From Neoaquamicrobium microcysteis (GTDB taxonomy: Bacteria > Pseudomonadota > Alphaproteobacteria > Rhizobiales > Rhizobiaceae), in contig NZ_VSZS01000068.1 of assembly GCF_008180155.1 (NCBI RefSeq), positions 248,001 to 312,000 of the forward strand: a stretch of DNA of 64,000 nt. The letters are read 5' to 3'. Under the pieces are notes generated by a model. It saw nothing but the letters and a program-made list of their open reading frames with translations. It made no database searches and was not told the DNA's origin. The stretch's first letter is position 1; every line of letters starts with the position of its first letter. This document shows, piece by piece, positions 17,402-26,136 of this stretch. A program made the position numbers and the translations under genes.

Positions 17402-18580
17402 TCAGTTGGCGCCGTGCAGCGGGTCCTTCACCTCCGGTATTTCGTGGATGATGACGTTCTGAAGTTCGCCATCCACTTCCTGGACCTCGCGGATATAGAC
17501 GGTCTGCACCACATCGCGCGTCTCGGGGTCGATGCTCATCGGCCCGCGCGGGCTCTCCCACGCCATGCCTTTCGCCGCCTCCACCAACGCGTCGCCGGAA
17601 GCGTCGCCGTCGGTCGCCTTCAGCGCCTCGTAGATGAGATGCATGCCGTCATAGCCGCCGATGGAGAACAGGTCGGGTTTGCGGCCGTTGTTGGCCGCCG
17701 TGTAGCCTTCGACATATTCCTTGTTGAGCGGATCATCGCGCTCCAGCGTGTAGTGGAACGTGGTGATGATGCCGCGCGCGGTCTCGCCCATGCTTTCCAG
17801 CGCCTCGGGGTGGGTCAGTTCACCCTGTGCGAATATCTTGGTTTCCGGAGGAGCCAGGCCCCGATCAGCAAGCGCCTTGCCGATGGCCGCAGGCTGGGCA
17901 CCGCCGGGTACGAAGATGTATACGGCTTCGGGGTTGGCATCGCGAACGCGCTGAACGAAAGCGGAGAAGTCCGGATTGGCAACGGGCGTGCGATCCGAGC
18001 CGAGGATTTCCCCACCGGCTTCGGTGAAGCCCTGCGAGAACGACTTCTCGGCATCGTGGCCCGGCCCGTAATCCGACACGAGCGTGTAGGCCTGCTTTAT
18101 GCCCGCCTCGTCGAAGGCCCATTTGCCGAAGGAATAGTTGAGCTGCGGGATGGTGACCGACGTACGCACGATGTACGGCGACTGCTCGGTGACGATGGAT
18201 GTGGCGGCGTTCATCACCACCATCAGCTTCTGCGCTTCCTGCGACACGGGGGCCGCGCCCAGCGCCTCCGGCGTCAGGGCAAAGCCCGCCAGGATGTCTA
18301 CGCCGTCGCGCACGACAAGCTCCTGCGCGAGGCGCTGCGCCACATCGGGGGCCGGGCCGCCGGTATCGCGCTTGATGATCTCGATCTTCTTTCCAGCGAC
18401 CTCATCGCCGTGTTTTGCCATGTAAAGGTCGATGCCGGCCTGAAGCTGGTTGGCCGCGTCCGCGAACGGGCCGGAATAGGGCAGGATGACGCCGATCTTG
18501 ACCGTCTCCTGCGCGATGGCCGCGCCCGACCATGCAAGGCCCAGCCCAAGCGCCGTGGCCGCTGCTGCATTCTTCAACAT
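17402..18580 (-). CDS. livK: Branched-chain-type ABC importer, substrate-binding protein LivK
   Basis: A 392-residue periplasmic binding protein. Signal peptide 'MLKNAAAATALGLGLAWSGAAIAQ' is followed by the type I binding-protein start 'TVKIGVILPYSGPFADAANQLQAGIDLYM'. ATG 18580 has GGGAGG 9 bases upstream; the longer in-frame extension is not hydrophobic. Two TGTATACA dyads lie upstream (18651-18660 and 18850-18859), matching those in front of ligM and metF. The importer is therefore probably co-regulated with the demethylation genes. An aromatic or methoxylated acid is the inferred substrate; family members also carry branched-chain amino acids. Confidence 0.9.
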   Translation of the reverse strand: MLKNAAAATALGLGLAWSGAAIAQETVKIGVILPYSGPFADAANQLQAGIDLYMAKHGDEVAGKKIEIIKRDTGGPAPDVAQRLAQELVVRDGVDILAGFALTPEALGAAPVSQEAQKLMVVMNAATSIVTEQSPYIVRTSVTIPQLNYSFGKWAFDEAGIKQAYTLVSDYGPGHDAEKSFSQGFTEAGGEILGSDRTPVANPDFSAFVQRVRDANPEAVYIFVPGGAQPAAIGKALADRGLAPPETKIFAQGELTHPEALESMGETARGIITTFHYTLERDDPLNKEYVEGYTAANNGRKPDLFSIGGYDGMHLIYEALKATDGDASGDALVEAAKGMAWESPRGPMSIDPETRDVVQTVYIREVQEVDGELQNVIIHEIPEVKDPLHGAN

Positions 18581-18650
18581 GCGAAATACCTCCCTTTGCT
18601 GCCTTTTGCCGGTCAGCCACCAGGGGCTTTTCCGGCTCCTCCAACGATGA

Positions 18651-18660
18651 GTGTATACAT
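18651..18660. promoter_or_regulatory. Candidate GntR operator upstream of livK (proximal)
   Basis: GTGTATACAT, with the perfect 8-base palindrome TGTATACA, lies 71 bases upstream of the livK ATG. It fits the general GntR-family half-site pattern (y-GT-N-AC-r) and is identical over 10 bases to the site at 19828. Confidence 0.65.
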
Positions 18661-18849
18661 CGTTTTCAGGATCGCCAAGGGGATGCAACGCAATCGTGAA
18701 CGGCACCGCGGCGGGTTGAGCAGATGTCAGTTGGAGCTACTGGGCAGCTAAAGCGCTAGCTGCAAAAGGATTTTCGTAACGCCAGAACCAGCTGCCTTGC
18801 CGCCGCCTCGACGCTTCGCATATCGATCCCAGAGCGAGATCGACACGGC

Positions 18850-18859
18850 CTGTATACAG
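18850..18859. promoter_or_regulatory. Candidate GntR operator upstream of livK (distal)
   Basis: CTGTATACAG is a perfect 10-base palindrome carrying the same TGTATACA core. It sits 20 bases beyond the purU stop and about 270 bases upstream of livK, so with the proximal site it could support looping repression. Confidence 0.55.
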
Positions 18860-18878
18860 AGCAATGCCTTCCCATCAG

Positions 18879-19745
18879 CTATTCGGGAAAGACGATCGTC
18901 CTCATGCCGTTGATCAACACGCGGTCTTCCAGATGCGAGCGCACGGCGCGCGCCAGCACCCGCCGCTCGATGTCGCGGCCCTTGCGAACCAGTTCGTCGG
19001 CACTGTCGCGATGGCTGATGCGCTCGATGTCCTGCTCGATGATGGGGCCTTCGTCGAGGTCGCTGGTCACGTAATGTGCGGTCGCCCCGATCAATTTCAC
19101 GCCCCGCTCATAAGCCTGGTGATAGGGCTTGGCACCCTTGAAACCCGGCAGGAAGGAATGGTGAATGTTGATGCAGCGCCCGGCCAGACGCGCCGAAAGC
19201 TCATGTGAGAGCACCTGCATGTAGCGGGCGAGCACGACCAGATCGATCTGCTCTGCCTCGATCAGCGCTGCGAGCTTGTCCTCTTGCTCGGCCTTGTTTT
19301 CCTTGCTTACCGGCAGGTAGTGAAACGGGATGTCGGCGAACGACAGGTTGGCATAGGTCTCGCGCGGATGGTTCGAGACGATGGCGCGCACATCCATCGG
19401 CAGCTCTCCGATCTGCCAGCGATAGAGAAGGTCCGCCAGGCAATGGTCGAACTTCGACGCCATAAGCAGCACCCTGCGCCGCTCGCCCTGAACGCGCAGG
19501 GACCATGTCATCGCGAAGCCATCCATGACCGGGGCCAGAGCCCGGCGCGCGGTATCCGCGTCGAGCGGGCCGGAAACGCCCCGAAACACGACGCGCGAGA
19601 AGAACTGGCCGGTGCCCGCGTCGTCGAACTGCTGCAGATCGAGGATGTCGCCTCCGAGGTCGAACACGGCCTTGGAAAGCGCGGCGACGATGCCTGCCCT
19701 GTTGGTGCAGTAGGCTGTGAGAACCAGTGAAGCGTCGGTGGTCAT
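18879..19745 (-). CDS. purU: Formyltetrahydrofolate deformylase
   Basis: A 288-residue cytosolic enzyme that hydrolyses 10-formyl-THF to formate and THF. An N-terminal ACT domain (about residues 8-85, '[25 protein letters not shown]') is followed by a formyltransferase-type domain. Its triad residues are visible in '[12 protein letters not shown]' (Asn193, His195) and '[10 protein letters not shown]' (Asp229). ATG 19745 fits the family length; two in-frame ATGs upstream add only 12 to 18 residues. Placed beside a THF-dependent O-demethylase and a MetF homologue, it would drain methyl-derived one-carbon units as formate and free THF for the next demethylation. Confidence 0.93.
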   Translation of the reverse strand: MTTDASLVLTAYCTNRAGIVAALSKAVFDLGGDILDLQQFDDAGTGQFFSRVVFRGVSGPLDADTARRALAPVMDGFAMTWSLRVQGERRRVLLMASKFDHCLADLLYRWQIGELPMDVRAIVSNHPRETYANLSFADIPFHYLPVSKENKAEQEDKLAALIEAEQIDLVVLARYMQVLSHELSARLAGRCINIHHSFLPGFKGAKPYHQAYERGVKLIGATAHYVTSDLDEGPIIEQDIERISHRDSADELVRKGRDIERRVLARAVRSHLEDRVLINGMRTIVFPE

Positions 19746-19827
19746 CGTTGTTCCGTTTGGTGCGTGGCTGAAGTCGCGCATGTCTATCCGCTGCGCCACG
19801 CCATGCCTATAGCTTGGGCGATGTGTC

Positions 19828-19837
19828 GTGTATACAT
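19828..19837. promoter_or_regulatory. Candidate GntR operator between purU and gntR
   Basis: GTGTATACAT lies 83 bases upstream of purU and 110 bases upstream of the divergent gntR, so one bound dimer could control both, including autoregulation. Confidence 0.65.
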
Positions 19838-19947
19838 CCTTGGGAAAGGAGACTTATGGAGCCGCGCTTTCGGTGTTAGAATGCGCCTGCGATGGATACA
19901 TCGCTCCCGATAGTTTGCGCACAGCGAAGGGGCAAGAGGCTAGACCT

Positions 19948-20685
19948 ATGTTGCAGACCACGGCCAAGACGCATGCAATGCGCGCGCTGATCGACCTGCG
20001 CAAGAAGATACTGGCGGGCGACTATCCCGGCGGTACGCGGCTGTTCGAGGTCGCCCTGGCGGAGGACATGGGCATTTCACGCACGCCGGTGCGTGAGGCG
20101 ATGTCGCGCCTAGCCGAGGAAGGGCTGCTCGACCGCGCGCGTGGCGGCGGCTTCATCGTGCGCACTTTCGGCTTTGCCGACGTGGTCGATGCCATAGAAC
20201 TGCGTGGGGTGCTGGAGGGAACGGCCGCGCGGCTTGCGGCCGAGCGTGGCGTTGCGCCGGACGCCCTCGCCCGCATTCGGGACACGGTCTCCAGGCTCGA
20301 CAAATGTTTCGGAGAGACACCGGACGATGTCGATTTCGATGCCTATTCAGAACTGAATGCCCGCTTCCACAGCGAGCTGGCCGGCCTTGCGGGCAGCGAG
20401 ATCATCCGGCGCGAGGTGGAGCGCGCGGCGCGGCTGCCCTTCGCATCGCCCTCGGCATTTTCGCCCAGCACGGCGGGCATCGCGGCATTCCGCCGGTCGC
20501 TGGCCACCGCGCAGGAGCAGCACAAGGCGATCCTGTCCGCCATCGTCGCACGCGAAGGCGCGCGCGCCGAAGCCATCGCGCGCGAACACGCCCGTGTCGC
20601 ACGCCGCAATCTGGAATACGTCATGGGCGAAGGCCGCAGCCTCATTGCCCGCGTGCCCGGCCTCGCGCTCGTCAAGAACGCCTGA
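19948..20685 (+). CDS. GntR-family regulator (FadR/FCD subfamily)
   Basis: A 245-residue DNA-binding protein. The winged helix-turn-helix (about residues 10-72) contains 'LAEDMGISRTPVREAMSRLAEEGLL' and 'GGGFIVRTF', both diagnostic of GntR. The C-terminal all-helical FCD ligand domain carries the usual metal-ligand-like Asp/His positions (…'NARFHSELAGLAGS'…). ATG 19948 lies 9 bases after AGAGGC; an in-frame extension to 19828 would start inside the operator and is unlikely. It is divergent from purU and precedes ligM. I infer that it recognises TGTATACA and represses the liv, purU, ligM and metF units until a substrate or intermediate binds. Confidence 0.9.
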   Translation: MLQTTAKTHAMRALIDLRKKILAGDYPGGTRLFEVALAEDMGISRTPVREAMSRLAEEGLLDRARGGGFIVRTFGFADVVDAIELRGVLEGTAARLAAERGVAPDALARIRDTVSRLDKCFGETPDDVDFDAYSELNARFHSELAGLAGSEIIRREVERAARLPFASPSAFSPSTAGIAAFRRSLATAQEQHKAILSAIVAREGARAEAIAREHARVARRNLEYVMGEGRSLIARVPGLALVKNA

Positions 20686-20764
20686 CGGCCGGAAAAAGGC
20701 GTCCGCGCGCCAGCGTGCATCGCCGCGTTCCACCTCTTGCTTTTGGCTGCCATGTACGCGCATA

Positions 20765-20774
20765 ATGTATACAT
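20765..20774. promoter_or_regulatory. Candidate GntR operator upstream of ligM
   Basis: ATGTATACAT, a perfect 10-base palindrome, lies 27 bases upstream of the ligM ATG. It overlaps a -10-like CATAAT, so binding would block promoter access. The 15-base string CATAATGTATACATT recurs exactly before metF. Confidence 0.75.
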
Positions 20775-20801
20775 TCAATGATCCACTCGGGAGGAGAGAG
20801 A

Positions 20802-22217
20802 ATGTCGAAATCCAGCCTGGAAGCCATTTTGAGCGAGAAAGGCAATGCCGTGGAGATGCTGCGCAACTCCCGAATCGGCATGTATGTATACCCCGTGGTT
20901 GCGCCGGAGTTTTCCAACTGGCGTGACGAGCAGCGCGCGTGGCGCGACTCGGCCGTGCTTTTCGACCAGACGCACCACATGGACGAACTGATCGTCGAAG
21001 GCCCCGATGCCGAGAAGTTCCTCGCGCATCACGGTATCAACTCGTTCTCCAACTTCGACCTTAACCGTGCGAAGCATTTCGTCCCGGTCACCCCCAACGG
21101 GCATGTGATCGGCGATCACATCATCTTCCGCGAGCGGCAGGACAAGTTCATCCTCGTGGGGCGCGCGCCGACCGCCAACTGGCTGCAGTTCTGCGCCGCG
21201 TATGGCGAGTGGAACGTGCGTATCAAGCACGATCCGCGCTCGCCGTCGCGCCCGGAGGGCGAGCGCGTGCTGCGCACCCACTACCGCTACCAGATACAGG
21301 GGCCGGAAGCGCCGAAGATCTTCGAGAAGCTCAACCGCGGCCCGATCCCTGACATCAAGTTCTTCCATGTGGACAAGATCAATATCGGCTCCAAGAAGGT
21401 GCAGGCGCTGCGCCACGGCATGTCGGGTGCGCCGGGCCTGGAAATCTGGGGGCCGTATGAGGACAAGCCCTACATTCTGGCCTGCATTCTGGAAGCCGCA
21501 AAGGAAGCCGGCGTCGATCTGGTACGATGCGGCAGCCGCGCCTACTCGACCAACACACTGGAATCCGGATGGATTCCCTCTCCGCTTCCGGGCATCTATA
21601 CCGGCGACGGGATGCTCAAGGCCTACCGTGAATGGCTGGGCGCCGACAGCTACGAGGCCGGCGGCTCGATCGGCGGCAGCTTCATCTCCAAGAACATCGA
21701 GGACTACTACGTCAACCCGTTTGAGCTCGGCTACGACTTCTACATCGGCTGGAAGAAAGACGACTTCATCGGCAAGGCGGCGCTCCAAAAGATGAAGGGC
21801 CAGAAGAACCGCAAGAAGGTTACGTTCGAGTGGAATGCCGAGGACGTCGTCAACGTCATCGCGTCAGCCTTCCGTCCGGGCGAGGACCACTACAAGTGGA
21901 TCGACTTCCCGCAACCCAACTACGCCTCCTCGAGCGCCGACATGGTGATGCATGACGGCAAGATGGTCGGTATGTCGATGTTCAACGGCTACAGCTACAA
22001 CGAGCGCTGCATGCTGTCGCTCGGCGTCGTCGATCAGAGCGTCAACGAAGGCGACGTGCTGACCCTGATCTGGGGCGAGCCGGACGGCGGCAGCGGCAAG
22101 ACCTCCACCGAGCGGCACAAGCAGGCCGAGATCCGCGTGCGCGTTTCGCCTACGCCGTATGCCCGCGAGGCACGCGAAAACTACGCCGACAGCTGGCGCA
22201 CCAAGAAGACCGCCTGA
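20802..22217 (+). CDS. ligM: Tetrahydrofolate-dependent O-demethylase, LigM type (GcvT superfamily)
   Basis: A 471-residue enzyme of the GcvT-like aminomethyltransferase superfamily, the length of Sphingobium LigM. LigM moves the methoxy methyl of vanillate or 3-O-methylgallate to THF, giving 5-methyl-THF and protocatechuate or gallate. The N-terminal 'NAVEMLRNSRIGMYVYPVVAPE', 'FDQTHHM' (His58/His59), 'VGRAPTANWL' (Arg121), 'GAPGLEIWGPYE' (Glu214) and 'RAYSTNTLESGWIPSPLPGIYTGD' (Tyr248) correspond, by my recollection, to LigM active-site positions. ATG 20802 follows GGAGGAGAG; an earlier in-frame ATG at 20778 lacks such a site. It is followed by a strong terminator and so forms its own unit. 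Confidence 0.88.
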   Translation: MSKSSLEAILSEKGNAVEMLRNSRIGMYVYPVVAPEFSNWRDEQRAWRDSAVLFDQTHHMDELIVEGPDAEKFLAHHGINSFSNFDLNRAKHFVPVTPNGHVIGDHIIFRERQDKFILVGRAPTANWLQFCAAYGEWNVRIKHDPRSPSRPEGERVLRTHYRYQIQGPEAPKIFEKLNRGPIPDIKFFHVDKINIGSKKVQALRHGMSGAPGLEIWGPYEDKPYILACILEAAKEAGVDLVRCGSRAYSTNTLESGWIPSPLPGIYTGDGMLKAYREWLGADSYEAGGSIGGSFISKNIEDYYVNPFELGYDFYIGWKKDDFIGKAALQKMKGQKNRKKVTFEWNAEDVVNVIASAFRPGEDHYKWIDFPQPNYASSSADMVMHDGKMVGMSMFNGYSYNERCMLSLGVVDQSVNEGDVLTLIWGEPDGGSGKTSTERHKQAEIRVRVSPTPYAREARENYADSWRTKKTA

Positions 22218-22270
22218 CCGGCGGGCCTCCGCGAGGGGGCGACACGCAGGCTATCTACGGGGCGGGCATA

Positions 22271-22310
22271 AAAGCCGTGGCAGGACAAACCCTGCCACGG
22301 CTTTCTCTCT
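22271..22310 (+). terminator. Rho-independent terminator after ligM
   Basis: A 14-base perfect stem (22271-22284 with 22291-22304; core GCCGTGGCAGG) with a 6-base loop ends in a pyrimidine run (CTTTCTCTCTT). It lies 54 bases after the ligM stop. Confidence 0.85.
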
Positions 22311-22442
22311 TGCCTCCGTGCAGGGAATGTATGCAGCACACTACTCCATGGGCACATGCCATCAGCCTGCGTGACCCATATCGCGCCCTTTTGGCGCTCG
22401 CGCGTCTATAAATGCAACCACTTGCGGCTTCCTGCATTCATA

Positions 22443-22452
22443 ATGTATACAT
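22443..22452. promoter_or_regulatory. Candidate GntR operator upstream of metF
   Basis: ATGTATACAT, a perfect palindrome 27 bases upstream of the metF ATG, has the same sequence, spacing and -10-like CATAAT overlap as the ligM operator. This shows that metF has its own regulated promoter after the ligM terminator. Confidence 0.75.
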
Positions 22453-22479
22453 TGACTCCACGTCTAACGGGAGGATGCA

Positions 22480-23406
22480 ATGGCTTGGTGGGAGCGTTTC
22501 GGGGGTGGGAAGGACGAACCGGCAGCCGCGGATGATGCGCTCGGCGCCATGGTGGCCGGCCATTCCATCGAGGTCATGCCTCGCACGGCAGCCAAGATCG
22601 AGGACTTTCGAGCCATATTGCCGGCAGGTACGCGCGTATACATTGCCCATATCGACGGAACGCCTATCGAAGACATGGTCGCGACAGCGCGACGCCTGCG
22701 CGACGAGGGCTTTGCCGTCATGCCGCATCTGCCGGCCCGCAGCATAGAAAGCGAAGCGGTGCTGGAAGAGTGGCTGTTGCGGTATCGCGAAGAGGCGGGC
22801 GTTGAAGAAGCCCTGCTGCTTGCCGGCGGGGTGGAGACCCCGCGCGGCAACCTCGACAGTTCGATCCAGATGATTGAAACGGGCCTTTTCGACAAGCACG
22901 GCTTTCGCCGCCTGCACGTTGCCGGCCACCCCGAAGGCAACAAGGATATCGATCCCGACGGTTCCACCAAGGAGGTCGACAAGGCGCTGGCCTGGAAGCA
23001 GGCGTTTTCCGAGAGCACCGACGCGCAGATGGCGATCGTCACCCAGTTTGCGTTCGACGCAAAGCCGGTGATCGCGTGGACCGAGCGTCTGCGCCAGCAA
23101 GGCATCACGCTGCCGGTGCATGTGGGCATCGCCGGGCCGGCAAAACTGCAGACGCTTATCAAATGCGCGATGGCGTGCGGTGTCGGCCCATCGCTCAAGG
23201 TGCTCCAGCGCCGCGCAATGGACCTCACCAAGCTGATGCTGCCCTATAAGCCGACCGAGGTTACGGGCGAGCTTGCGGCGTGGCGGGCCGCGCACCCGGA
23301 AAGCCTGATCGAGCAGCTTCACATCTTCCCGCTGGGCGGCATTGCGGCCAGTGCCGACTGGGCTCGTGTGCATGCCGCGCCACAGGAAATGGCCATGGCT
23401 GGCTGA
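22480..23406 (+). CDS. metF: Methylenetetrahydrofolate reductase-like protein
   Basis: A 308-residue MetF-fold protein. 'SIEVMPRTAAKIEDFRAILPAGTRVYIAHI' (about residues 28-57) is the strand and loop where MetF carries its catalytic Glu. 'EALLLAGG', 'VAGHPEGNKDI', 'AIVTQFAFDAKPVIAWTE' and 'PVHVGIAGPA' follow the order of flavin- and folate-contact regions. In this setting it would run towards 5-methyl-THF oxidation, regenerating methylene-THF after demethylation. GGGAGG lies 9 bases before ATG 22480. Sphingobium also keeps a metF next to ligM, which supports a dedicated role rather than methionine synthesis. Confidence 0.85.
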   Translation: MAWWERFGGGKDEPAAADDALGAMVAGHSIEVMPRTAAKIEDFRAILPAGTRVYIAHIDGTPIEDMVATARRLRDEGFAVMPHLPARSIESEAVLEEWLLRYREEAGVEEALLLAGGVETPRGNLDSSIQMIETGLFDKHGFRRLHVAGHPEGNKDIDPDGSTKEVDKALAWKQAFSESTDAQMAIVTQFAFDAKPVIAWTERLRQQGITLPVHVGIAGPAKLQTLIKCAMACGVGPSLKVLQRRAMDLTKLMLPYKPTEVTGELAAWRAAHPESLIEQLHIFPLGGIAASADWARVHAAPQEMAMAG

Positions 23407-23433
23407 CGCGGTTATTCCGGCGACCGCGTCTTT
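23405..23433 (+). terminator. Possible terminator after metF
   Basis: GACGCGGT (23405-23412) pairs perfectly with ACCGCGTC (23423-23430), followed by TTT. The stem begins inside the metF stop codon region. The short U-run makes full termination uncertain; it could be an attenuation point before galB. Confidence 0.4.
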
Positions 23434-23506
23434 CCATAGGCAGCATCGCATTGGCTACATCGCGCTTTACGGCTAGACCTTCAAGGCGGCATCGAGGGAG
23501 GACACG

Positions 23507-24238
23507 ATGAGCGACAGGACGGCGCTGGTCATCAGCGCGCATTCGGCGGATTTCGTCTGGCGTTGTGGCGGCGCGATAGCGTTGCACGCGCAGAAGGGCG
23601 TAAACGTCACAGTCGTCTGCCTTTCCTATGGCGAGCGCGGCGAAAGCGCCAAACTGTGGAAGCAGGAGGGCATGACGCTCGAGCAGGTCAAGGCCGGCCG
23701 GCGCGCGGAAGCCGAAAACGCAGCAAAGGCGCTCGGCGTTCACGACATCCAGTTTTTCGACTGCGGTGACTATCCGCTCGAACTCGACCGTGAACAGAAG
23801 TTCCGGCTGGTCGACGTGATCCGCAAGGTACAGCCGGATTTCATGCTCTCGCATTCGCTGGACGACCCTTACAATACCGACCATCCCTATGCCACGCGCG
23901 TGGCGCTGGAATGCCGCATGGTCGCGCAGGCGTGGGGGCACAATCCCGGCGAGAAGGTGCTGGGGGCGCCTCAGCTGTACCTCTTCGAGCCCCACCAGAC
24001 CGAGCAGTGCGCATGGAAGCCGGACACCATTCTCGACATCACCGATGTGTGGGAAAAGAAGAAGGCCGCGATCGAGTGCATGGAAGGCCAACAGCACCTG
24101 TGGGACTACTACACCAACGTCGCCCAGAACCGCGCCAACCAGTTCCGCCGCAATTCGGGCGGGCAGGCTGGCGGCCGGGAAGCGAAATATGCCGAGGCTT
24201 TCCAGTCGATCTTCCCGCGCACCGTGGATGAACTGTGA
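23507..24238 (+). CDS. galB: 4-oxalomesaconate hydratase-like protein, GalB type (PIG-L fold)
   Basis: A 243-residue protein of the PIG-L/LmbE zinc-hydrolase fold. The usual AHPDD metal motif reads '[14 protein letters not shown]' (about residues 9-22), keeping His and the second Asp. The downstream '[16 protein letters not shown]' region supplies further zinc-type ligands. This variant motif is what I recall for GalB of Pseudomonas putida, which hydrates 4-oxalomesaconate in gallate degradation. It is followed directly by aldolase and tautomerase homologues of the same pathway, which strongly supports the call over a sugar deacetylase. GGGAGG precedes the ATG by 8 bases. Confidence 0.8.
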   Translation: MSDRTALVISAHSADFVWRCGGAIALHAQKGVNVTVVCLSYGERGESAKLWKQEGMTLEQVKAGRRAEAENAAKALGVHDIQFFDCGDYPLELDREQKFRLVDVIRKVQPDFMLSHSLDDPYNTDHPYATRVALECRMVAQAWGHNPGEKVLGAPQLYLFEPHQTEQCAWKPDTILDITDVWEKKKAAIECMEGQQHLWDYYTNVAQNRANQFRRNSGGQAGGREAKYAEAFQSIFPRTVDEL

Positions 24239-24912
24239 TGGGCGGGATCGTGGTTCGGAACATCGAGCGCGCAGACCCATCCGCCATTGACGGGCTCGGC
24301 AAGTGCGGGGTTGCGACCGTGCACGAGGCGATGGGCCGAACCGGCCTGATGCGCTCCTACATGCGGCCGATCTATGCCGGGGCGCGCATCTCAGGTTCGG
24401 CCGTCACCGTTTCGGTTGCGCCGGGCGACAACTGGATGATCCATGTCGCCGTTGAGCAGTGCCATGAAGGCGACATTCTCGTCGTCGCGCCGACCAGCCC
24501 CTGTGAGGACGGATATTTCGGCGAGCTTCTGGCACGCTCGCTGATGGCGCGCGGCGTGAAGGGGCTCATCATCGAAGCCGGCGTGCGCGACGTGCGCGAC
24601 CTTACCGAGATTGGCTTTCCGGTGTGGTCGAAGGCGGTATTCGCGCAAGGGACGGTGAAGGAGACGGTGGGCTCCGTCAACGTACCCGTTGTCTGTGCCG
24701 GTGCGGCGGTGAACCCAGGAGACGTGATCGTCGCAGACGATGACGGTGTATGCGTCGTTCCACGTGCGCAGGCCGGCACGGCACTGCAGGCAAGCCTCAC
24801 CCGCGAGGCGAAGGAAGGCGAAGTACGCCAGCGGCTGATGGCCGGAGAGGCCGGGCTCGACATCTATGGCATGCGCGACAAGCTGGCGGCCAAGGGCCTC
24901 AAATATGTCTAG
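24238..24912 (+). CDS. galC: 4-carboxy-4-hydroxy-2-oxoadipate (CHA/HMG) aldolase
   Basis: A 224-residue member of the RraA-like class II pyruvate aldolase family (LigK/ProA/GalC). It cleaves 4-carboxy-4-hydroxy-2-oxoadipate to pyruvate and oxaloacetate. Visible features are '[16 protein letters not shown]' near the N-terminus, '[25 protein letters not shown]' with the Arg-Asp metal-site pair, and '[29 protein letters not shown]'. ATG 24238 shares one base with the galB stop (TGATG). The gene overlaps galD by 8 bases, so galBCD is a tight operon. Confidence 0.88.
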   Translation: MGGIVVRNIERADPSAIDGLGKCGVATVHEAMGRTGLMRSYMRPIYAGARISGSAVTVSVAPGDNWMIHVAVEQCHEGDILVVAPTSPCEDGYFGELLARSLMARGVKGLIIEAGVRDVRDLTEIGFPVWSKAVFAQGTVKETVGSVNVPVVCAGAAVNPGDVIVADDDGVCVVPRAQAGTALQASLTREAKEGEVRQRLMAGEAGLDIYGMRDKLAAKGLKYV

Positions 24913-25963
24913 AGGAGGCGTCCGCTGCATGTGGATGCGCGGCGGCACGTCGAAGGGCGGATATTTTCTCGCCGACGATCTGCCTGCCGACGCCACTGCA
25001 CGTAACACCTTCCTGCTGCGCGCGATGGGGTCTCCCGACGCGCGGCAGATCGACGGCATGGGCGGAGCAGACCCCCTCACCTCCAAAGTGGCGGTTGTGA
25101 CCAAATCGGCGCGCGATGGCGTCGATGTCGATTACCTGTTCCTTCAGGTGTTCGTGGACCGGCCCATCGTGACCGATGCGCAGAACTGCGGCAACATCCT
25201 CGCTGGCGTCGGCCCATTCGCAATCGAACGGAGGCTGGTCGCGGCGCAGGAGGGCGTCACCGATGTGCGCATCTTCATGGAAAATACCGGCCAGGTAGCG
25301 GTGGCGCGCATCTCTACACCGGGCGGCGAGGTGAACTACGAGGGCGATGCCCGCATCGACGGCGTGCCCGGGACCGCATCAGCCGTGCCGATCGAGTTCA
25401 AGGAAACGGACGGTTCATCGTGCGGCGCGCTGCTGCCGACGGGCAATGTCGTGGACACCCTCGAAGGTGTCGCGGTGACGATGATCGACAACGGCATGCC
25501 CTGCGTCGTGATGCGCGCTGCCGATTTCGGCGTAACCGGCTATGAGGAGCCCTCCGATCTTGAGGCGAACGAAACGTTGCGTGCGAAGGTCGAGGCCATC
25601 CGGCTCAAGGCCGGACCGCTGATGAACCTCGGCGATGTGGCGGAGAAATCGGTTCCCAAGATGACGCTCGTCGCCAGTCCGCGCAAAGGCGGCGCGATCT
25701 CGACACGCACCTTCATCCCGCATCGCTGCCATTCGTCCATCGGCGTGCTGGGAGCTGTCAGCGTCGCCACCGCCTGCCTGTTGCCGGGCAGCCCGGCGGC
25801 GGCACTTGCAGACGTGGGCTCTGGCTTGCAGCGCACCCTTTCCATCGAGCATCCGACAGGCGAGATGAGTGTCGTGGCAACGATGGACGACAGCGGCGCG
25901 GTGATATCGGCCGCCATCCTGCGCACGGCGCGCAAGCTGTTCGACGGCTTGGTGTTCGGCTAG
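24905..25963 (+). CDS. galD: 4-oxalomesaconate tautomerase (PrpF family)
   Basis: A 352-residue protein of the PrpF/diaminopimelate-epimerase fold. The N-terminus '[18 protein letters not shown]' is the PrpF signature. '[18 protein letters not shown]' carries the first catalytic Cys region, and '[19 protein letters not shown]' is the second conserved block. In the gallate/protocatechuate 4,5-cleavage pathway GalD converts keto and enol forms of 4-oxalomesaconate before GalB acts. ATG 24905 lies within the end of galC. A methylaconitate isomerase role is possible for the family but unlikely next to galB and galC. Confidence 0.85.
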   Translation: MSRGGVRCMWMRGGTSKGGYFLADDLPADATARNTFLLRAMGSPDARQIDGMGGADPLTSKVAVVTKSARDGVDVDYLFLQVFVDRPIVTDAQNCGNILAGVGPFAIERRLVAAQEGVTDVRIFMENTGQVAVARISTPGGEVNYEGDARIDGVPGTASAVPIEFKETDGSSCGALLPTGNVVDTLEGVAVTMIDNGMPCVVMRAADFGVTGYEEPSDLEANETLRAKVEAIRLKAGPLMNLGDVAEKSVPKMTLVASPRKGGAISTRTFIPHRCHSSIGVLGAVSVATACLLPGSPAAALADVGSGLQRTLSIEHPTGEMSVVATMDDSGAVISAAILRTARKLFDGLVFG

Positions 25964-26136
25964 CCGCCACTCGCCGAAAAGACACTGCATTCCATCGATT
26001 GAACATTCGTGGCTCGCCTCTCAGGGCAGCATGGGGGGAAACTGCGATTCCGAACTTGCAAGCACACATACAACCTACTAACATGTCACTACGTTGGAGC
26101 CGAGAAACGTCGGCCCCGGAAGCGGACCCAAAGGCA

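Noticed and set aside
14061-18580. Calling importer 1 a leucine transporter
   Set aside because: Family membership allows it, but the shared operator with ligM and metF makes an aromatic or methoxylated acid more likely; kept as an alternative.
17249-18751. 500-residue plus-strand open frame
   Set aside because: It is antisense to livK, whose signal peptide and fold are clear.
20883-20892. TGTATACC inside ligM as a further GntR site
   Set aside because: It comes from the conserved residues Tyr-Val-Tyr of the LigM family (TAT GTA TAC) and lacks the full dyad.
20802-22217. DMSP demethylase (DmdA) as the identity of the GcvT-like protein
   Set aside because: Length, N-terminal 'YVYPVVAPE' and 'THHM' motifs, and the galBCD neighbours fit LigM, not DmdA.
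22635-22645. GTATACATT inside metF as a further GntR site
   Set aside because: It is an incomplete dyad within coding sequence (Arg-Val-Tyr-Ile).
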